Source of the DNA: a virus
Reading direction: 5' to 3' (one strand)
IMG/VR virus record: IMGVR_UViG_3300031565_000029
Coordinates: 1-59,187 of that record
Length of the DNA: 59,187 bases
In this document: in pieces, positions 1-6,097 of the stretch
Position numbering within the stretch: the stretch's first letter is position 1
Layout: each line of letters opens with the position of its first letter
Notes under the pieces: generated by a model
Told to the model about the DNA's origin: nothing
Database searches by the model: none
What the model saw: the letters and a program-made list of their open reading frames with translations, nothing else
Translations under genes and position numbers: made by a program

Positions 1-144
1 GAATAATATGGCGTGATCTTCATGGTCAGTTAGAAACTCAAATAACAACTCGTTTCTCTGGAACAGGCCCCTCAAGAATAGCCACTCCCCCAAGTCTACG
101 AACGCTTTACAGCTATCACAGAACAACCCACAGTCTATTCCCAT
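1..144 (-). CDS. Partial small Cys-containing protein, runs off the window
   Basis: The ATG at 144 follows a TAAGGAGAAC ribosome binding site, and 48 codons are open to base 1. The product starts MGIDCGLFCDSCKAF, with cysteines at 5, 9 and 12 and an HEDH pair near residue 41, so it may bind zinc. If the two window ends are joined, the frame continues for 19 more codons to a TAG at 59,128-59,130, giving 67 residues. Function is unknown. It is the last gene of the leftward early block in these coordinates. Confidence 0.6.
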   Translation of the reverse strand, partial: MGIDCGLFCDSCKAFVDLGEWLFLRGLFQRNELLFEFLTDHEDHAILF

Positions 145-145
145 T

Positions 146-168
146 TCTTTGTTCTCCTTAAACTATTA
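146..168 (-). promoter_or_regulatory. 23-bp dyad element, copy 1
   Basis: The plus-strand halves are TCTTTGTT and AACTATTA, 7 nt apart. The element covers the stop codon of the upstream gene and ends 1 nt before the start at 144. Confidence 0.6.
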
Positions 169-342
169 TTCTTTAACCGATTTCTTGATAAGTTCCTGAC
201 TCAAAGGATCGTTGATTATCTTCATGGCTTTGTCATATCTGGTACACGAGGCATAATGGTCATGAGTACAAACATCATCCTCTATTTTACATAGCCACGG
301 TTTGCCTTTACGCCGTATTAACCAAGGACACCAATCAGTCAT
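166..342 (-). CDS. Small Cys/His-rich protein (58 aa)
   Basis: The ATG at 342 overlaps the stop of the preceding gene as ATGA, so translation is probably coupled. A GGAG lies just upstream. The product begins MTDWCPWLIRRKGKPW and carries C5, a CxxxxxxxxC-like pair around VCTHDHYASC, and two histidines, which suits a small metal-binding protein. The C-terminal half is charged. No family was recognised. Confidence 0.6.
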   Translation of the reverse strand: MTDWCPWLIRRKGKPWLCKIEDDVCTHDHYASCTRYDKAMKIINDPLSQELIKKSVKE

Positions 343-527
343 TCTTTATCCTCCGTGATAGTTTGCTTTGAACTATCATTAACTGGTTTTCCGTTTTCAT
401 TCACCTCTTCGTCTCTCCAAGAGATAAATTCTTCCTGTTGCTCTAAGTTTGGAAGCCCTGCCATATGCGGTATTACAGCAATTCCAAGTTTTGATAACTT
501 CTTATTGAGATAATCTATTCGTCTCAT
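339..527 (-). CDS. Small hypothetical protein (62 aa)
   Basis: The start at 527 is an ATG preceded by AGAGGAAC. The product is soluble and acidic in its C-terminal half, with no cysteines and no membrane segment. Its C-terminal tail (NDSSKQTITEDKE) is the in-frame reading of a dyad element, so the regulatory DNA has become part of the protein. It overlaps the next gene by 4 nt. Function is unknown. Confidence 0.6.
   Translation of the reverse strand: MRRIDYLNKKLSKLGIAVIPHMAGLPNLEQQEEFISWRDEEVNENGKPVNDSSKQTITEDKE
356..378 (-). promoter_or_regulatory. 23-bp dyad element, copy 2 (perfect palindrome)
   Basis: The halves TGATAGTT and AACTATCA are exact reverse complements around a 7-nt spacer. 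It lies in the 3' coding end of the 339-527 gene, 13 nt before the start at 342. Confidence 0.75.
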
Positions 528-538
528 TTTTGTTCCTC

Positions 539-561
539 TGATTGTTTAGATACAAATGTCA
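539..561 (-). promoter_or_regulatory. 23-bp dyad element, copy 3
   Basis: The halves are TGATTGTT and AAATGTCA. It overlaps the stop codon of the membrane-protein gene (559-561) and ends 11 nt before the start at 527. Confidence 0.55.
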
Positions 562-768
562 TAGATTTTGGAACCTCCGATAGAGAAGATAACCGACCAA
601 ACACAGAGCTATTCCCAACTGTGGATTGGAAGGTAGCGTTAATATTCCGACAATAGGTAACGCGACCATCGCCCCCACCCAAACCATCATAAGGAAAAAC
701 CCTAACACATCCTCATCTATAATTAACAATAAAAGAATAAAGGCAGGTAATATCAACCAGTTAAACAT
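559..768 (-). CDS. Small integral membrane protein (69 aa)
   Basis: The chosen start is the ATG at 768, preceded by AAAGGTGAAGAAG; a longer TTG start at 810 falls inside a dyad element and is less likely. Nearly the whole chain is hydrophobic, with segments at about residues 4-18, 22-45 and 50-62 and a basic C-terminus (YRRFQNL). It should sit in the host membrane. Its start overlaps the stop of the upstream zinc-ribbon gene by 8 nt. Its role is unknown; holin-like or superinfection-related functions are possible but not shown. Confidence 0.55.
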   Translation of the reverse strand: MFNWLILPAFILLLLIIDEDVLGFFLMMVWVGAMVALPIVGILTLPSNPQLGIALCLVGYLLYRRFQNL

Positions 769-973
769 CTTCTTCACCTTTATATATCTTCTTTTCCTCT
801 GAACTATCAAAAATCGGTTCTAACAAAACGCTTCCACAATAAGGGCAATGAGTAAAATCCTGTTGAGCCCCATAAGGATGCTTAGAAATATATCCATGAG
901 TTCTACATACCATAAGCATCATCTTTGCATACTTCTTGAAGTACTCATCAAAATTTATCTTAGTTCTTGACAA
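761..973 (-). CDS. Small zinc-binding protein (70 aa)
   Basis: A CxxH pair near residue 23 and a CPYC pair near residue 43, separated by histidines, suggest one zinc ribbon. The furthest start is a TTG at 973 inside a dyad element; an in-frame ATG at 922 would give a 53-residue protein, and the sequence does not decide between them. The C-terminal IFDSSEEKK tail is encoded by the next dyad element. Function is unknown; single zinc ribbons in viruses often bind nucleic acid. Confidence 0.5.
   Translation of the reverse strand: MSRTKINFDEYFKKYAKMMLMVCRTHGYISKHPYGAQQDFTHCPYCGSVLLEPIFDSSEEKKIYKGEEDV
787..809 (-). promoter_or_regulatory. 23-bp dyad element, copy 4
   Basis: The halves are TCTTCTTT (one mismatch to the consensus) and AACTATCA. 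It lies in the 3' coding end of the zinc-ribbon gene, 18 nt before the start at 768. Confidence 0.55.
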
Positions 974-980
974 ACTATCA
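958..980 (-). promoter_or_regulatory. 23-bp dyad element, copy 5
   Basis: The halves are TCTTAGTT and AACTATCA. It spans the stop codon of the 978-1298 gene and the TTG start at 973. Confidence 0.6.
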
Positions 981-1298
981 CGGCTCCAATAATTCTATCT
1001 TTTCTAGATGTTTCAATAATTGAGTTATCTTAGAATGTGTTGTTATACGATAAAGTTTTCCGTATTCTAGTTGGTGGTATCCATAGATACTAAACCGTTC
1101 AAACTTGGCATAGCTAACTGTATCCGGGTGCCCATAACATAGAGTTATATGAGTTCTATTCCAAGGCCACGTCTCATATTCCGTGTAAACCACATAACCA
1201 GTAAATTGTTTCGTTCCGATGTTCACGGTATATGACGCGATTATCATAATTGTTAATAGCGTAGAAATTCCTAACATTATCCTTTGTGTGTCATTCAT
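978..1298 (-). CDS. Membrane-anchored protein (106 aa)
   Basis: The N-terminus has one hydrophobic segment at about residues 7-27 (GISTLLTIMIIASYTV). A soluble domain rich in Tyr, His and Thr follows, so the likely arrangement is an anchored domain outside the cytoplasm or facing the membrane. An alternative is an uncleaved signal. The start ATG at 1298 overlaps the end of the upstream gene by 8 nt. No family was recognised. Confidence 0.55.
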   Translation of the reverse strand: MNDTQRIMLGISTLLTIMIIASYTVNIGTKQFTGYVVYTEYETWPWNRTHITLCYGHPDTVSYAKFERFSIYGYHQLEYGKLYRITTHSKITQLLKHLEKIELLEP

Positions 1299-1524
1299 CT
1301 TTGTTTTCTCCTTCTATCTTAGTTCGGTGTAAACAATCATAACTACAAAGATCATCATACCAATCTTTTAATTGTTTAAGTCTTGTCCCCCATTGTTCTT
1401 TAGTTCCAGAACCATAAGTCTTATCTTCAAGAACAAACCCAATAGTTTCGATTGTACGTGGCGTGGTAACAAGAGCGAAAGCTATCTGAACTTGGTTCAT
1501 TTCCTCAATTTTTGGTAGGTTCAT
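1291..1524 (-). CDS. Small hypothetical protein (77 aa)
   Basis: The ATG at 1524 follows AAAGGAGAAGAAG. The product has an N-terminal helical half and a motif-like WYDDLCSYDCLH near the C-terminus with two cysteines. The final residues (RTKIEGENKDE) are read through a dyad element. It is soluble and of unknown function. Confidence 0.55.
   Translation of the reverse strand: MNLPKIEEMNQVQIAFALVTTPRTIETIGFVLEDKTYGSGTKEQWGTRLKQLKDWYDDLCSYDCLHRTKIEGENKDE
1317..1339 (-). promoter_or_regulatory. 23-bp dyad element, copy 6
   Basis: The halves are TCTTAGTT and AACAATCA. It is in the 3' coding end of the 1291-1524 gene, 18 nt before the start at 1298. Confidence 0.6.
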
Positions 1525-1537
1525 TCTTCTTCTCCTT

Positions 1538-1560
1538 TGACACTTGACGTAGAACTATTA
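1538..1560 (-). promoter_or_regulatory. 23-bp dyad element, copy 7
   Basis: The halves are TGACACTT and AACTATTA. It covers the stop of the 1558-1764 gene and ends 13 nt before the start at 1524. Confidence 0.6.
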
Positions 1561-1764
1561 TTCATCATCGAACTCCGCCTCTATTATAATCCAATTTACC
1601 CAAGTACAAAACACCATAAGAAATAACCATGTAATTCCTTGAAGGAATGTTGTTAACGGTGGATCTTTATCAAACACAGATAAAACCCCCACGAGAACAC
1701 CGCACAACCATAGAGCTTGTACTACCCAAATAGAAAATGCCGTCCATATCGAACTTAGCTTCAT
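1558..1764 (-). CDS. Small two-helix membrane protein (68 aa)
   Basis: There are two hydrophobic segments, about residues 9-30 and 40-60, joined by a short loop containing FDKDPP. The C-terminal tail is acidic (EAEFDDE). The start overlaps the preceding stop as ATGA. It is presumably inserted in the host membrane as a hairpin. Function is unknown. Confidence 0.6.
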   Translation of the reverse strand: MKLSSIWTAFSIWVVQALWLCGVLVGVLSVFDKDPPLTTFLQGITWLFLMVFCTWVNWIIIEAEFDDE

Positions 1765-2027
1765 TCCTTTTCCTCTCTTGTGATACTTTGTGTTGAACTG
1801 TCAAGAATTAGAAGTTCTAGGTCTATTCCTATGTCAGTTCGTATCTTGACTATTCTTAGAGCCGAATTATATTCGTATTTACGATCTGAAAGATGGACAA
1901 CTGTTCCGGTGATGGTGTTTCCCGATGGAATTATATCTCCGCGTCTATCAGAAAACGATATTCTTGTATCGGGACATCCGTCGGGATCGCTTATCGATTC
2001 CTTTATGGTAACATTAACTTCTTTCAT
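1761..2027 (-). CDS. Small beta-rich hypothetical protein (88 aa)
   Basis: Alternating hydrophobic and polar residues suggest a beta-strand domain, with no cysteine pairs and no membrane segment. The tail LDSSTQSITREEKE is encoded by a dyad element. The ATG at 2027 follows an AAGGAAAC ribosome binding site. It is flanked by genes it overlaps by 4 nt on both sides, so it is part of one translationally coupled run. Function is unknown. Confidence 0.6.
   Translation of the reverse strand: MKEVNVTIKESISDPDGCPDTRISFSDRRGDIIPSGNTITGTVVHLSDRKYEYNSALRIVKIRTDIGIDLELLILDSSTQSITREEKE
1781..1803 (-). promoter_or_regulatory. 23-bp dyad element, copy 8
   Basis: The halves are TGATACTT and AACTGTCA. It is in the 3' coding end of the 1761-2027 gene, 16 nt before the start at 1764. 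Confidence 0.65.
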
Positions 2028-2287
2028 CTTGTTTCCTTCTTTGTGATTGTTTGAGATAAAGTATTATTTAAGGCTTTCTCATAACACAGGTACGGCCTAA
2101 TGAACGCCTCAAGTTCCTGGCGAAGCACACGAGCACGGGTCTCCATGACACATAAATCCTTGATGCGCCGCTTCACATCATCGACGTGCTGGATCACCGC
2201 GTCGTACCCTACAGGTTGTCGCCGTAAGATTGAAGTCTGCTTAGACTCTTCTTGAACCATGCCTTCTTGAACTGTTCCGTGTCCCAT
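2024..2287 (-). CDS. Helical hypothetical protein (87 aa)
   Basis: From about residue 25 the chain is strongly helical (VIQHVDDVKRRIKDLCVMETRARVL), which suits a short coiled coil. The N-terminus is Gln/Glu-rich. The last residues (LSQTITKKETR) are read through a dyad element. It follows the zinc-ribbon gene by 6 nt. Function is unknown. Confidence 0.55.
   Translation of the reverse strand: MGHGTVQEGMVQEESKQTSILRRQPVGYDAVIQHVDDVKRRIKDLCVMETRARVLRQELEAFIRPYLCYEKALNNTLSQTITKKETR
2044..2066 (-). promoter_or_regulatory. 23-bp dyad element, copy 9
   Basis: The halves are TGATTGTT and AAGTATTA. It is in the 3' coding end of the 2024-2287 gene, 16 nt before the start at 2027. Confidence 0.6.
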
Positions 2288-2293
2288 AGATAC

Positions 2294-2485
2294 CTACTCC
2301 TGAACTCCTTTATCTTTTCGCTCATTTCTTTTCACCCAACTAGGGGTTTGAGGTATAACACGCTGTATCTTTATGCCACACTTGGAGCACGATGCCATAA
2401 GATCGTTTTCTTCGTTGCTCCACCAGAGTTTCGCACGAATGGGGCCACAAACTGGGCACTCGTACCCTTCTTTGTATACAGCCAT
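2294..2485 (-). CDS. Zinc-ribbon protein (63 aa)
   Basis: Two CxxC knuckles at C10/C13 and C33/C36 frame about 20 residues, a classical zinc ribbon. A basic Lys/Arg-rich C-terminus follows. It is the first gene after its own TATA-type promoter and would have an 8-nt leader. A nucleic-acid-binding or transcription-related role is plausible but not proven. Confidence 0.65.
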   Translation of the reverse strand: MAVYKEGYECPVCGPIRAKLWWSNEENDLMASCSKCGIKIQRVIPQTPSWVKRNERKDKGVQE

Positions 2486-2512
2486 TTTACTTCAAAAATA
2501 TAGGGGGTGAAA

Positions 2513-2531
2513 GAGTATATAAGGTTTACGT
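2513..2531 (-). promoter_or_regulatory. Archaeal promoter for 2294-2485 and downstream genes
   Basis: On the minus strand the site reads CGTAAACC followed by TTATATAC, a BRE-plus-TATA arrangement. Its centre is about 34 nt before the ATG at 2485, placing the transcription start near 2493. The same CGTAAACCTT block recurs at the 14.6 kb promoter and, slightly altered, at 7.9 kb. Confidence 0.6.
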
Positions 2532-2533
2532 AT

Positions 2534-2989
2534 TTAACGTATCTTAGTGTTCTTGGTGCTGCTGACTTGCATCATGTCGTCGAACGGGTCTTTAATGATC
2601 AGGTTCGTCACGGTTAACTCATCACCAGCCGCGTGATTCATTACGTCATCGCCGAGGTCTTCCCATAACGCTACGCGTATATCTCCGTACTCTGTGTTTA
2701 AGGCAAAGTTCGTCACTGTTTTAGGGCCACTCCTAGTCTCAACGTCTCTTTGAACGGGATCATTGAGCATGGTTCCTTTCAGGGTATTTATGAATTTCCC
2801 TGGGGACAAGTCCTGTGGCTCTGACTCCGCCTTTTTCTTTTGTCTCTCCCGTGGCTTAGGTTTGGCTTCTTTTGGTGTCTCGAAGCCGCCACCCATGAGG
2901 GTGCCGACCATGTCCTGCGTCACCTTAATCTCCTTCAGAATCGTGTCGAGTCGCTGCTCGATGTCTTCCTCCCAACTCATGTTACTCAC
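2534..2989 (-). CDS. RPA-like single-stranded DNA-binding protein (151 aa)
   Basis: Residues about 75-151 match the OB-fold pattern of archaeal RPA/SSB proteins: a conserved core with VTNFALNTEYGDIRVALWED, then a GDELTVTN strand and a final strand ending KNTKIR. The N-terminus has a short helix and a Lys/Pro-rich linker. The expected role is coating ssDNA during viral replication or recombination, in line with the Cas4-like nuclease two genes upstream. The start overlaps the preceding gene by 8 nt. The family assignment is by motif only. Confidence 0.7.
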   Translation of the reverse strand: MSNMSWEEDIEQRLDTILKEIKVTQDMVGTLMGGGFETPKEAKPKPRERQKKKAESEPQDLSPGKFINTLKGTMLNDPVQRDVETRSGPKTVTNFALNTEYGDIRVALWEDLGDDVMNHAAGDELTVTNLIIKDPFDDMMQVSSTKNTKIR

Positions 2990-3263
2990 TGTTCAACACT
3001 TCTTGGTGCTTCCTTATATATTCGATGGTTAAACCATTTAAAGGTTTCGCTCGTGCCACGGCCCCTCTCTTTACACGGTATATCTTCGGCGTCTCCCACG
3101 TATAGTGGCTTACCATGCATTCTATGACGGGGCATTCTGGGTTGAGGCATTGTTGGCGCCGTTTTTTAAGGTACGCACTTTCCTTTAGGACTAGGGGTTC
3201 TCCGCAGTCGGGGCAGTTCATTGTTTTATATGATGTCTCCATGTTTTTAAAACCTACGATCAT
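2982..3263 (-). CDS. Zinc-ribbon protein (93 aa)
   Basis: CPDC at 17-20 and a CxxxxC pair at 39-44 form a zinc ribbon like those in topoisomerase or Ogr/Delta-type proteins. The C-terminal half is basic and helical. The ATG at 3263 follows GGTAAAGAGTGA, which is the right half of a dyad element; an in-frame ATG at 3242 is an alternative. It lies between the nuclease and ssDNA-binding genes, so a replication or recombination accessory role is a reasonable guess. Confidence 0.6.
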   Translation of the reverse strand: MIVGFKNMETSYKTMNCPDCGEPLVLKESAYLKKRRQQCLNPECPVIECMVSHYTWETPKIYRVKRGAVARAKPLNGLTIEYIRKHQEVLNSE

Positions 3264-3286
3264 TCACTCTTTACCTAGAACTATCA
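3264..3286 (-). promoter_or_regulatory. 23-bp dyad element, copy 10
   Basis: The halves are TCACTCTT and AACTATCA. It abuts the start at 3263, so its coding-strand right half (AAGAGTGA) doubles as the ribosome binding region, and it covers the end of the nuclease gene. Confidence 0.6.
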
Positions 3287-3930
3287 CATAAATCCTTGTA
3301 TAGACAATAGCCACACACTTTTCCTCCCCACGCATCTGAGTTTGAAACCGGTAATGTTTTTTTATCAACACATGATTTCAAATTTAAAGCTCGACTAATC
3401 AACTCTTTCCCTATCTTTCTATCTAGTTCGATTGGGAACGATAAATCAACCTCGGTTCCCCCTCTAAGCAACGCTCCTTTATCAAGATAATCTATAACGC
3501 CATGCTCTAATTCTAGACAATACAGATAAAACTGTAGCTGCTCATTATGCTCTGGCTTCGGCTCCTTCATCCAATGACACGAGGAAGCTGTCTTAACTTC
3601 ATGTGCAACGATCCTGTTTTTATTATGTTGCGTTAACACATCAACGCGACCATGAATAATTAAGTCACCAACAACATGATAAGCTGGAACCTGGGTTCCT
3701 AGTACATATATGTCCGGGTTTTTTCTCAGTATTTCTACCCAGTAGTCTTCAAGGATGTTTCCAGCCTCAAATATTCGCAAGGTCTCTACGGGGAAGGGCT
3801 TATCCTCCGTCACGTCGTAGTATGCCTGTCTCATACATGGCTTAGTTAAGTCTGTTACATAGTAGTGGTTTGGTGGCCTTATTTTTCTGTTCTCGGCCTT
3901 ATGTAGAAGAAACGTATCAATCTTACTCAT
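3271..3930 (-). CDS. Cas4-like PD-(D/E)XK exonuclease with Fe-S cluster cysteines (219 aa)
   Basis: It shows the full Cas4/RecB-nuclease pattern: C32 in a KPCMRQ segment, GNILEDYW at 57-64, catalytic D97 in GRVDV, E111 and K113 in HEVKT, a QLQFYLY motif, and C206, C209 and C215 near the C-terminus. The four cysteines suit a 4Fe-4S cluster. The likely activity is ssDNA exonuclease or end processing in replication or recombination. The length is normal for the family. No cas1, cas2 or repeat array is nearby, so it is read as a viral stand-alone nuclease. Confidence 0.85.
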   Translation of the reverse strand: MSKIDTFLLHKAENRKIRPPNHYYVTDLTKPCMRQAYYDVTEDKPFPVETLRIFEAGNILEDYWVEILRKNPDIYVLGTQVPAYHVVGDLIIHGRVDVLTQHNKNRIVAHEVKTASSCHWMKEPKPEHNEQLQFYLYCLELEHGVIDYLDKGALLRGGTEVDLSFPIELDRKIGKELISRALNLKSCVDKKTLPVSNSDAWGGKVCGYCLYKDLCDSSR

Positions 3931-3948
3931 TTTATCCCTCTTTGGTAC

Positions 3949-4143
3949 TCATTCCCAATACTCAACTCTGTGACCGCAATCCAAACATTGAAGTGCGTAT
4001 TTGTGGTATCTCACTTCAAGTGTCATTGATGAAAATTTGGGTTGTTTTATATATTCGCTCATTGTTTTTGGTTCTATTTTGGAAGGATTAAGCCTTACTT
4101 TCTCGACGTTGAGGCTTCCACATTTATCACATTTTATACTCAT
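3949..4143 (-). CDS. Zinc-ribbon protein (64 aa)
   Basis: CDKC at 5-8 and CLDC at 53-56 form a widely spaced zinc ribbon around a basic, helical middle. The ATG at 4143 is preceded by GAGTGAAAACAAG within and after a dyad element. Function is unknown. Confidence 0.6.
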   Translation of the reverse strand: MSIKCDKCGSLNVEKVRLNPSKIEPKTMSEYIKQPKFSSMTLEVRYHKYALQCLDCGHRVEYWE

Positions 4144-4150
4144 CTTGTTT

Positions 4151-4173
4151 TCACTCTTCTGGTTAAACTAATA
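4151..4173 (-). promoter_or_regulatory. 23-bp dyad element, copy 11
   Basis: The halves are TCACTCTT and AACTAATA. It overlaps the end of the methyltransferase-like gene and ends 7 nt before the start at 4143. Confidence 0.55.
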
Positions 4174-4663
4174 TTTTTGATAGTTTTATATCTCCGAGAT
4201 GCCCCTTCTTAAAATGAACCATGCCCAACTCAAACCCAGTTTGAGGAAAGTTTGGTGGAACTTCGGTTATACATATTTCCTTTATACCAAACCCAGCCTC
4301 CTCTCTATCTCTTCGTCTTGCTTTAGTCCAACAATGGTTTATGGTCATGAGAAAAGCCACGTCATCAGCTAACATGTAAGCGTGTTTAAGAAACGCCCTC
4401 ATTTTTGACCAAGGTGGGTTGGTTATTATCCAATCCACCCTTTCCTTAAAATCGAAGAAGTCTTTACCCTCCGATATTTCGCACCATTTAACATCAAACA
4501 CACCATCTTGTTTTATTAGGGCATTAATGAAAGCCCCCTCCCCTTTACATGGTTCAAGAACGATGCCTTTTGGTTTGAAGTGTTGAACTAATGCTAGAGC
4601 TAATGATTCTGGTGTCATAACCTCATCCGTTGATTTATAGTTTCGATTAGGTTGGGTTCTCAC
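4163..4663 (-). CDS. Adenine-specific DNA methyltransferase-like protein (166 aa)
   Basis: A SAM-binding motif I-like LEPCKGEGAF at 36-45 and the catalytic NPPW at 82-85 mark an N6-adenine/N4-cytosine amino-methyltransferase fold. At 166 residues it is short and lacks an obvious target-recognition domain. It could be a minimal DNA methyltransferase that protects viral DNA, or an inactive relative. It starts with GTG at 4663 and overlaps the preceding stop by 4 nt. Confidence 0.65.
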   Translation of the reverse strand: MRTQPNRNYKSTDEVMTPESLALALVQHFKPKGIVLEPCKGEGAFINALIKQDGVFDVKWCEISEGKDFFDFKERVDWIITNPPWSKMRAFLKHAYMLADDVAFLMTINHCWTKARRRDREEAGFGIKEICITEVPPNFPQTGFELGMVHFKKGHLGDIKLSKILV

Positions 4664-4836
4664 TCATTATCACTTCTCTTACGTTGCTTTGAAGTATCGC
4701 ACCAGCACTTGAAACACATTGACTTATCCCCCTCCACCCCAACGGTTTTTGACCACTCTAGATATGCTGAAATAGAGAGGGGATTACTATCTAAAATTAA
4801 TATTTCGCTTTCATGTCCACACTTATATTTTGTCAT
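4660..4836 (-). CDS. Small Cys/His zinc-binding protein (58 aa)
   Basis: The ATG at 4836 opens a frame with C6, H8, C41, C44 and C46 (CFKCWC), consistent with one zinc site. It overlaps both neighbours by 4 nt, in a coupled run. The Ser/Lys/Arg-rich C-terminus is read through a dyad element. Function is unknown. Confidence 0.6.
   Translation of the reverse strand: MTKYKCGHESEILILDSNPLSISAYLEWSKTVGVEGDKSMCFKCWCDTSKQRKRSDNE
4677..4699 (-). promoter_or_regulatory. 23-bp dyad element, copy 12
   Basis: The halves are TCTTACGT and AAGTATCG, each with one mismatch to the consensus. It is in the 3' coding end of the 4660-4836 gene, 13 nt before the start at 4663. Confidence 0.45.
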
Positions 4837-5039
4837 GGTTCACCATTTCCTACTTTAGTAGAAACTAAGAAAGGGTTATCTGGATCATTCTCAAGAAACT
4901 CATCATATCTACAATCAACCCAGTTCCAATGAAGTCTATCTAATTTTACAAAGGCTTTACAAGCTCTGCACGCACCGATTCTAGTTAACTCTTCGTCAAT
5001 AGGGCATACAACCGCTAAAACCTGTTTTAGTCTTTTCAT
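4833..5039 (-). CDS. Small Cys-rich protein (68 aa)
   Basis: The start at 5039 has an AAAGGTGACAAA ribosome binding site; a longer frame to 5090 lies inside the HNH gene and is less likely. C12, C24, C27 and C43 suit a zinc-binding fold, with Trp and Arg in between. It resembles the general layout of the partial gene at 1-144, a CxxC followed by an acidic C-terminal part. Function is unknown. Confidence 0.6.
   Translation of the reverse strand: MKRLKQVLAVVCPIDEELTRIGACRACKAFVKLDRLHWNWVDCRYDEFLENDPDNPFLVSTKVGNGEP
4848..4870 (-). promoter_or_regulatory. 23-bp dyad element, copy 13
   Basis: The halves are TCCTACTT (one mismatch) and AACTAAGA. It is in the 3' coding end of the 4833-5039 gene, 11 nt before the start at 4836. 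Confidence 0.5.
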
Positions 5040-5043
5040 TTTG

Positions 5044-5592
5044 TCACCTTTTGGTATGTACCAAGTAAATAGATTCACTTGATTCTCCATTCTTTAATGC
5101 TTGCCATTTTGGTTTGATGTACTTCTGTGCGAACTCACGCATCTCATCAAAGGATAACAAATTACTTTTCAGAAAATTGCACCGTTCACACGCAAGAACA
5201 AGATTTCCAGTTTTGTATCCAACGGAATTATCAATACAATCAACTGTTAATCTATCAGTTCTAGAACCATACCTCTGTTTTAAGAAAATGAAGTCGGCTT
5301 CCGGTATATCACAGTAAGCACAAATCTTAGGTTCACTAATATACCACTCAACAAACTCAGCTTTAATTATCTCAAATGGTTTTGCCGCGGGGTGATTATG
5401 TTTATTATAATATATTTGTCTACTTTTGATTTGGTTGTATATTCCAACGGGGGTATGCCTATATCGTTCAGCTTCCTTTCGACAGCATTCTTTACACCAA
5501 GAATTAAGGTTGCTCTTTGTTTGTCTATTTTTCCCAAAGCGTGTTAATGGTTTTGTTTCACCACATCGAGGGCACCGCTTAGATGCAATCAT
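5044..5592 (-). CDS. HNH homing-type endonuclease (182 aa)
   Basis: The N-terminus holds CPRC at 7-10 and a CxxCC group at 33-37 (zinc finger), then a second CxxC near residue 90. The HNH core follows, with LTVDCIDN, GNLVLACERCN and LKSNLLSFDEM. It is a clear paralogue of the plus-strand protein at 8849-9373. A TATA box (TTAAATATG, 5615-5623) about 27 nt before the ATG predicts a leaderless transcript of its own. The gene separates a dyad element from the next early gene, as expected of an inserted selfish endonuclease. Confidence 0.8.
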   Translation of the reverse strand: MIASKRCPRCGETKPLTRFGKNRQTKSNLNSWCKECCRKEAERYRHTPVGIYNQIKSRQIYYNKHNHPAAKPFEIIKAEFVEWYISEPKICAYCDIPEADFIFLKQRYGSRTDRLTVDCIDNSVGYKTGNLVLACERCNFLKSNLLSFDEMREFAQKYIKPKWQALKNGESSESIYLVHTKR

Positions 5593-5614
5593 ACTAACAA
5601 CCTATGTGTGCCGT

Positions 5615-5623
5615 CATATTTAA
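5615..5623 (-). promoter_or_regulatory. TATA box for the HNH gene
   Basis: The minus strand reads CAGTTAAATATG with its centre about 27 nt from the ATG at 5592, so the transcript would be leaderless. Confidence 0.45.
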
Positions 5624-5634
5624 CTGTTGTGTTA

Positions 5635-5657
5635 TGATAGTATGGTATAAACTATCA
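5635..5657 (-). promoter_or_regulatory. 23-bp dyad element, copy 14
   Basis: The halves are TGATAGTA and AACTATCA. It overlaps the stop codon of the 5655-6092 gene. Its next start codon (HNH, 5592) is unusually far, at 42 nt. Confidence 0.6.
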
Positions 5658-6092
5658 TTCAAAATCCCACCGATGGGATTTATAAAGTTCGTCCGTCTTT
5701 TTACTCCAAACACTAGCTGAAACAGACTCATAGCAAACTTTACAGAGATACTCAGGGGGGTCACCGAAACTTTCTTCTTTTAAATCTGTGCTTCTTTCCT
5801 CCCCACATAAGGCACAGGTGAAACTGCCTTTACCAGCTTTACTACACTCTTCGCAAACATAATTATCTCTTGTATCTTTTGAAGTGCCTTCATATTGAAT
5901 CCCAGCGCGTTTAAGTTGTGAGTCCAAGTTGGTTTTCCAGTAATAAGGAAATAAGTTTCGCATTCTTTGTGTATCCTTTTTTTCCATTTTTATCATAGGT
6001 CGATTACAGACAGAACATTTAGATAGTTGAATTATTACCTTCGCGTATCCTTCGTTTTCAATTAGTTCTGGTACAAATTCTTCTAGATTCAT
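5655..6092 (-). CDS. Multi-zinc-ribbon protein (145 aa)
   Basis: Four CxxC knuckles are visible: C26/C29, a VCEEC near residue 79, a TCALC near 92 and an LCKVC near 115. This suggests two zinc sites separated by a basic, aromatic linker. The C-terminus is charged. It is one of the larger early zinc proteins. Nucleic-acid or protein binding is likely; a specific role is not evident. Confidence 0.6.
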   Translation of the reverse strand: MNLEEFVPELIENEGYAKVIIQLSKCSVCNRPMIKMEKKDTQRMRNLFPYYWKTNLDSQLKRAGIQYEGTSKDTRDNYVCEECSKAGKGSFTCALCGEERSTDLKEESFGDPPEYLCKVCYESVSASVWSKKTDELYKSHRWDFE

Positions 6093-6097
6093 TTCGG

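Noticed and set aside
3271-3930. CRISPR-Cas locus
   Set aside because: The Cas4-like nuclease stands alone. No cas1, cas2 or effector genes and no direct-repeat array with spacers were seen; the dyad element has no spacer-array layout.
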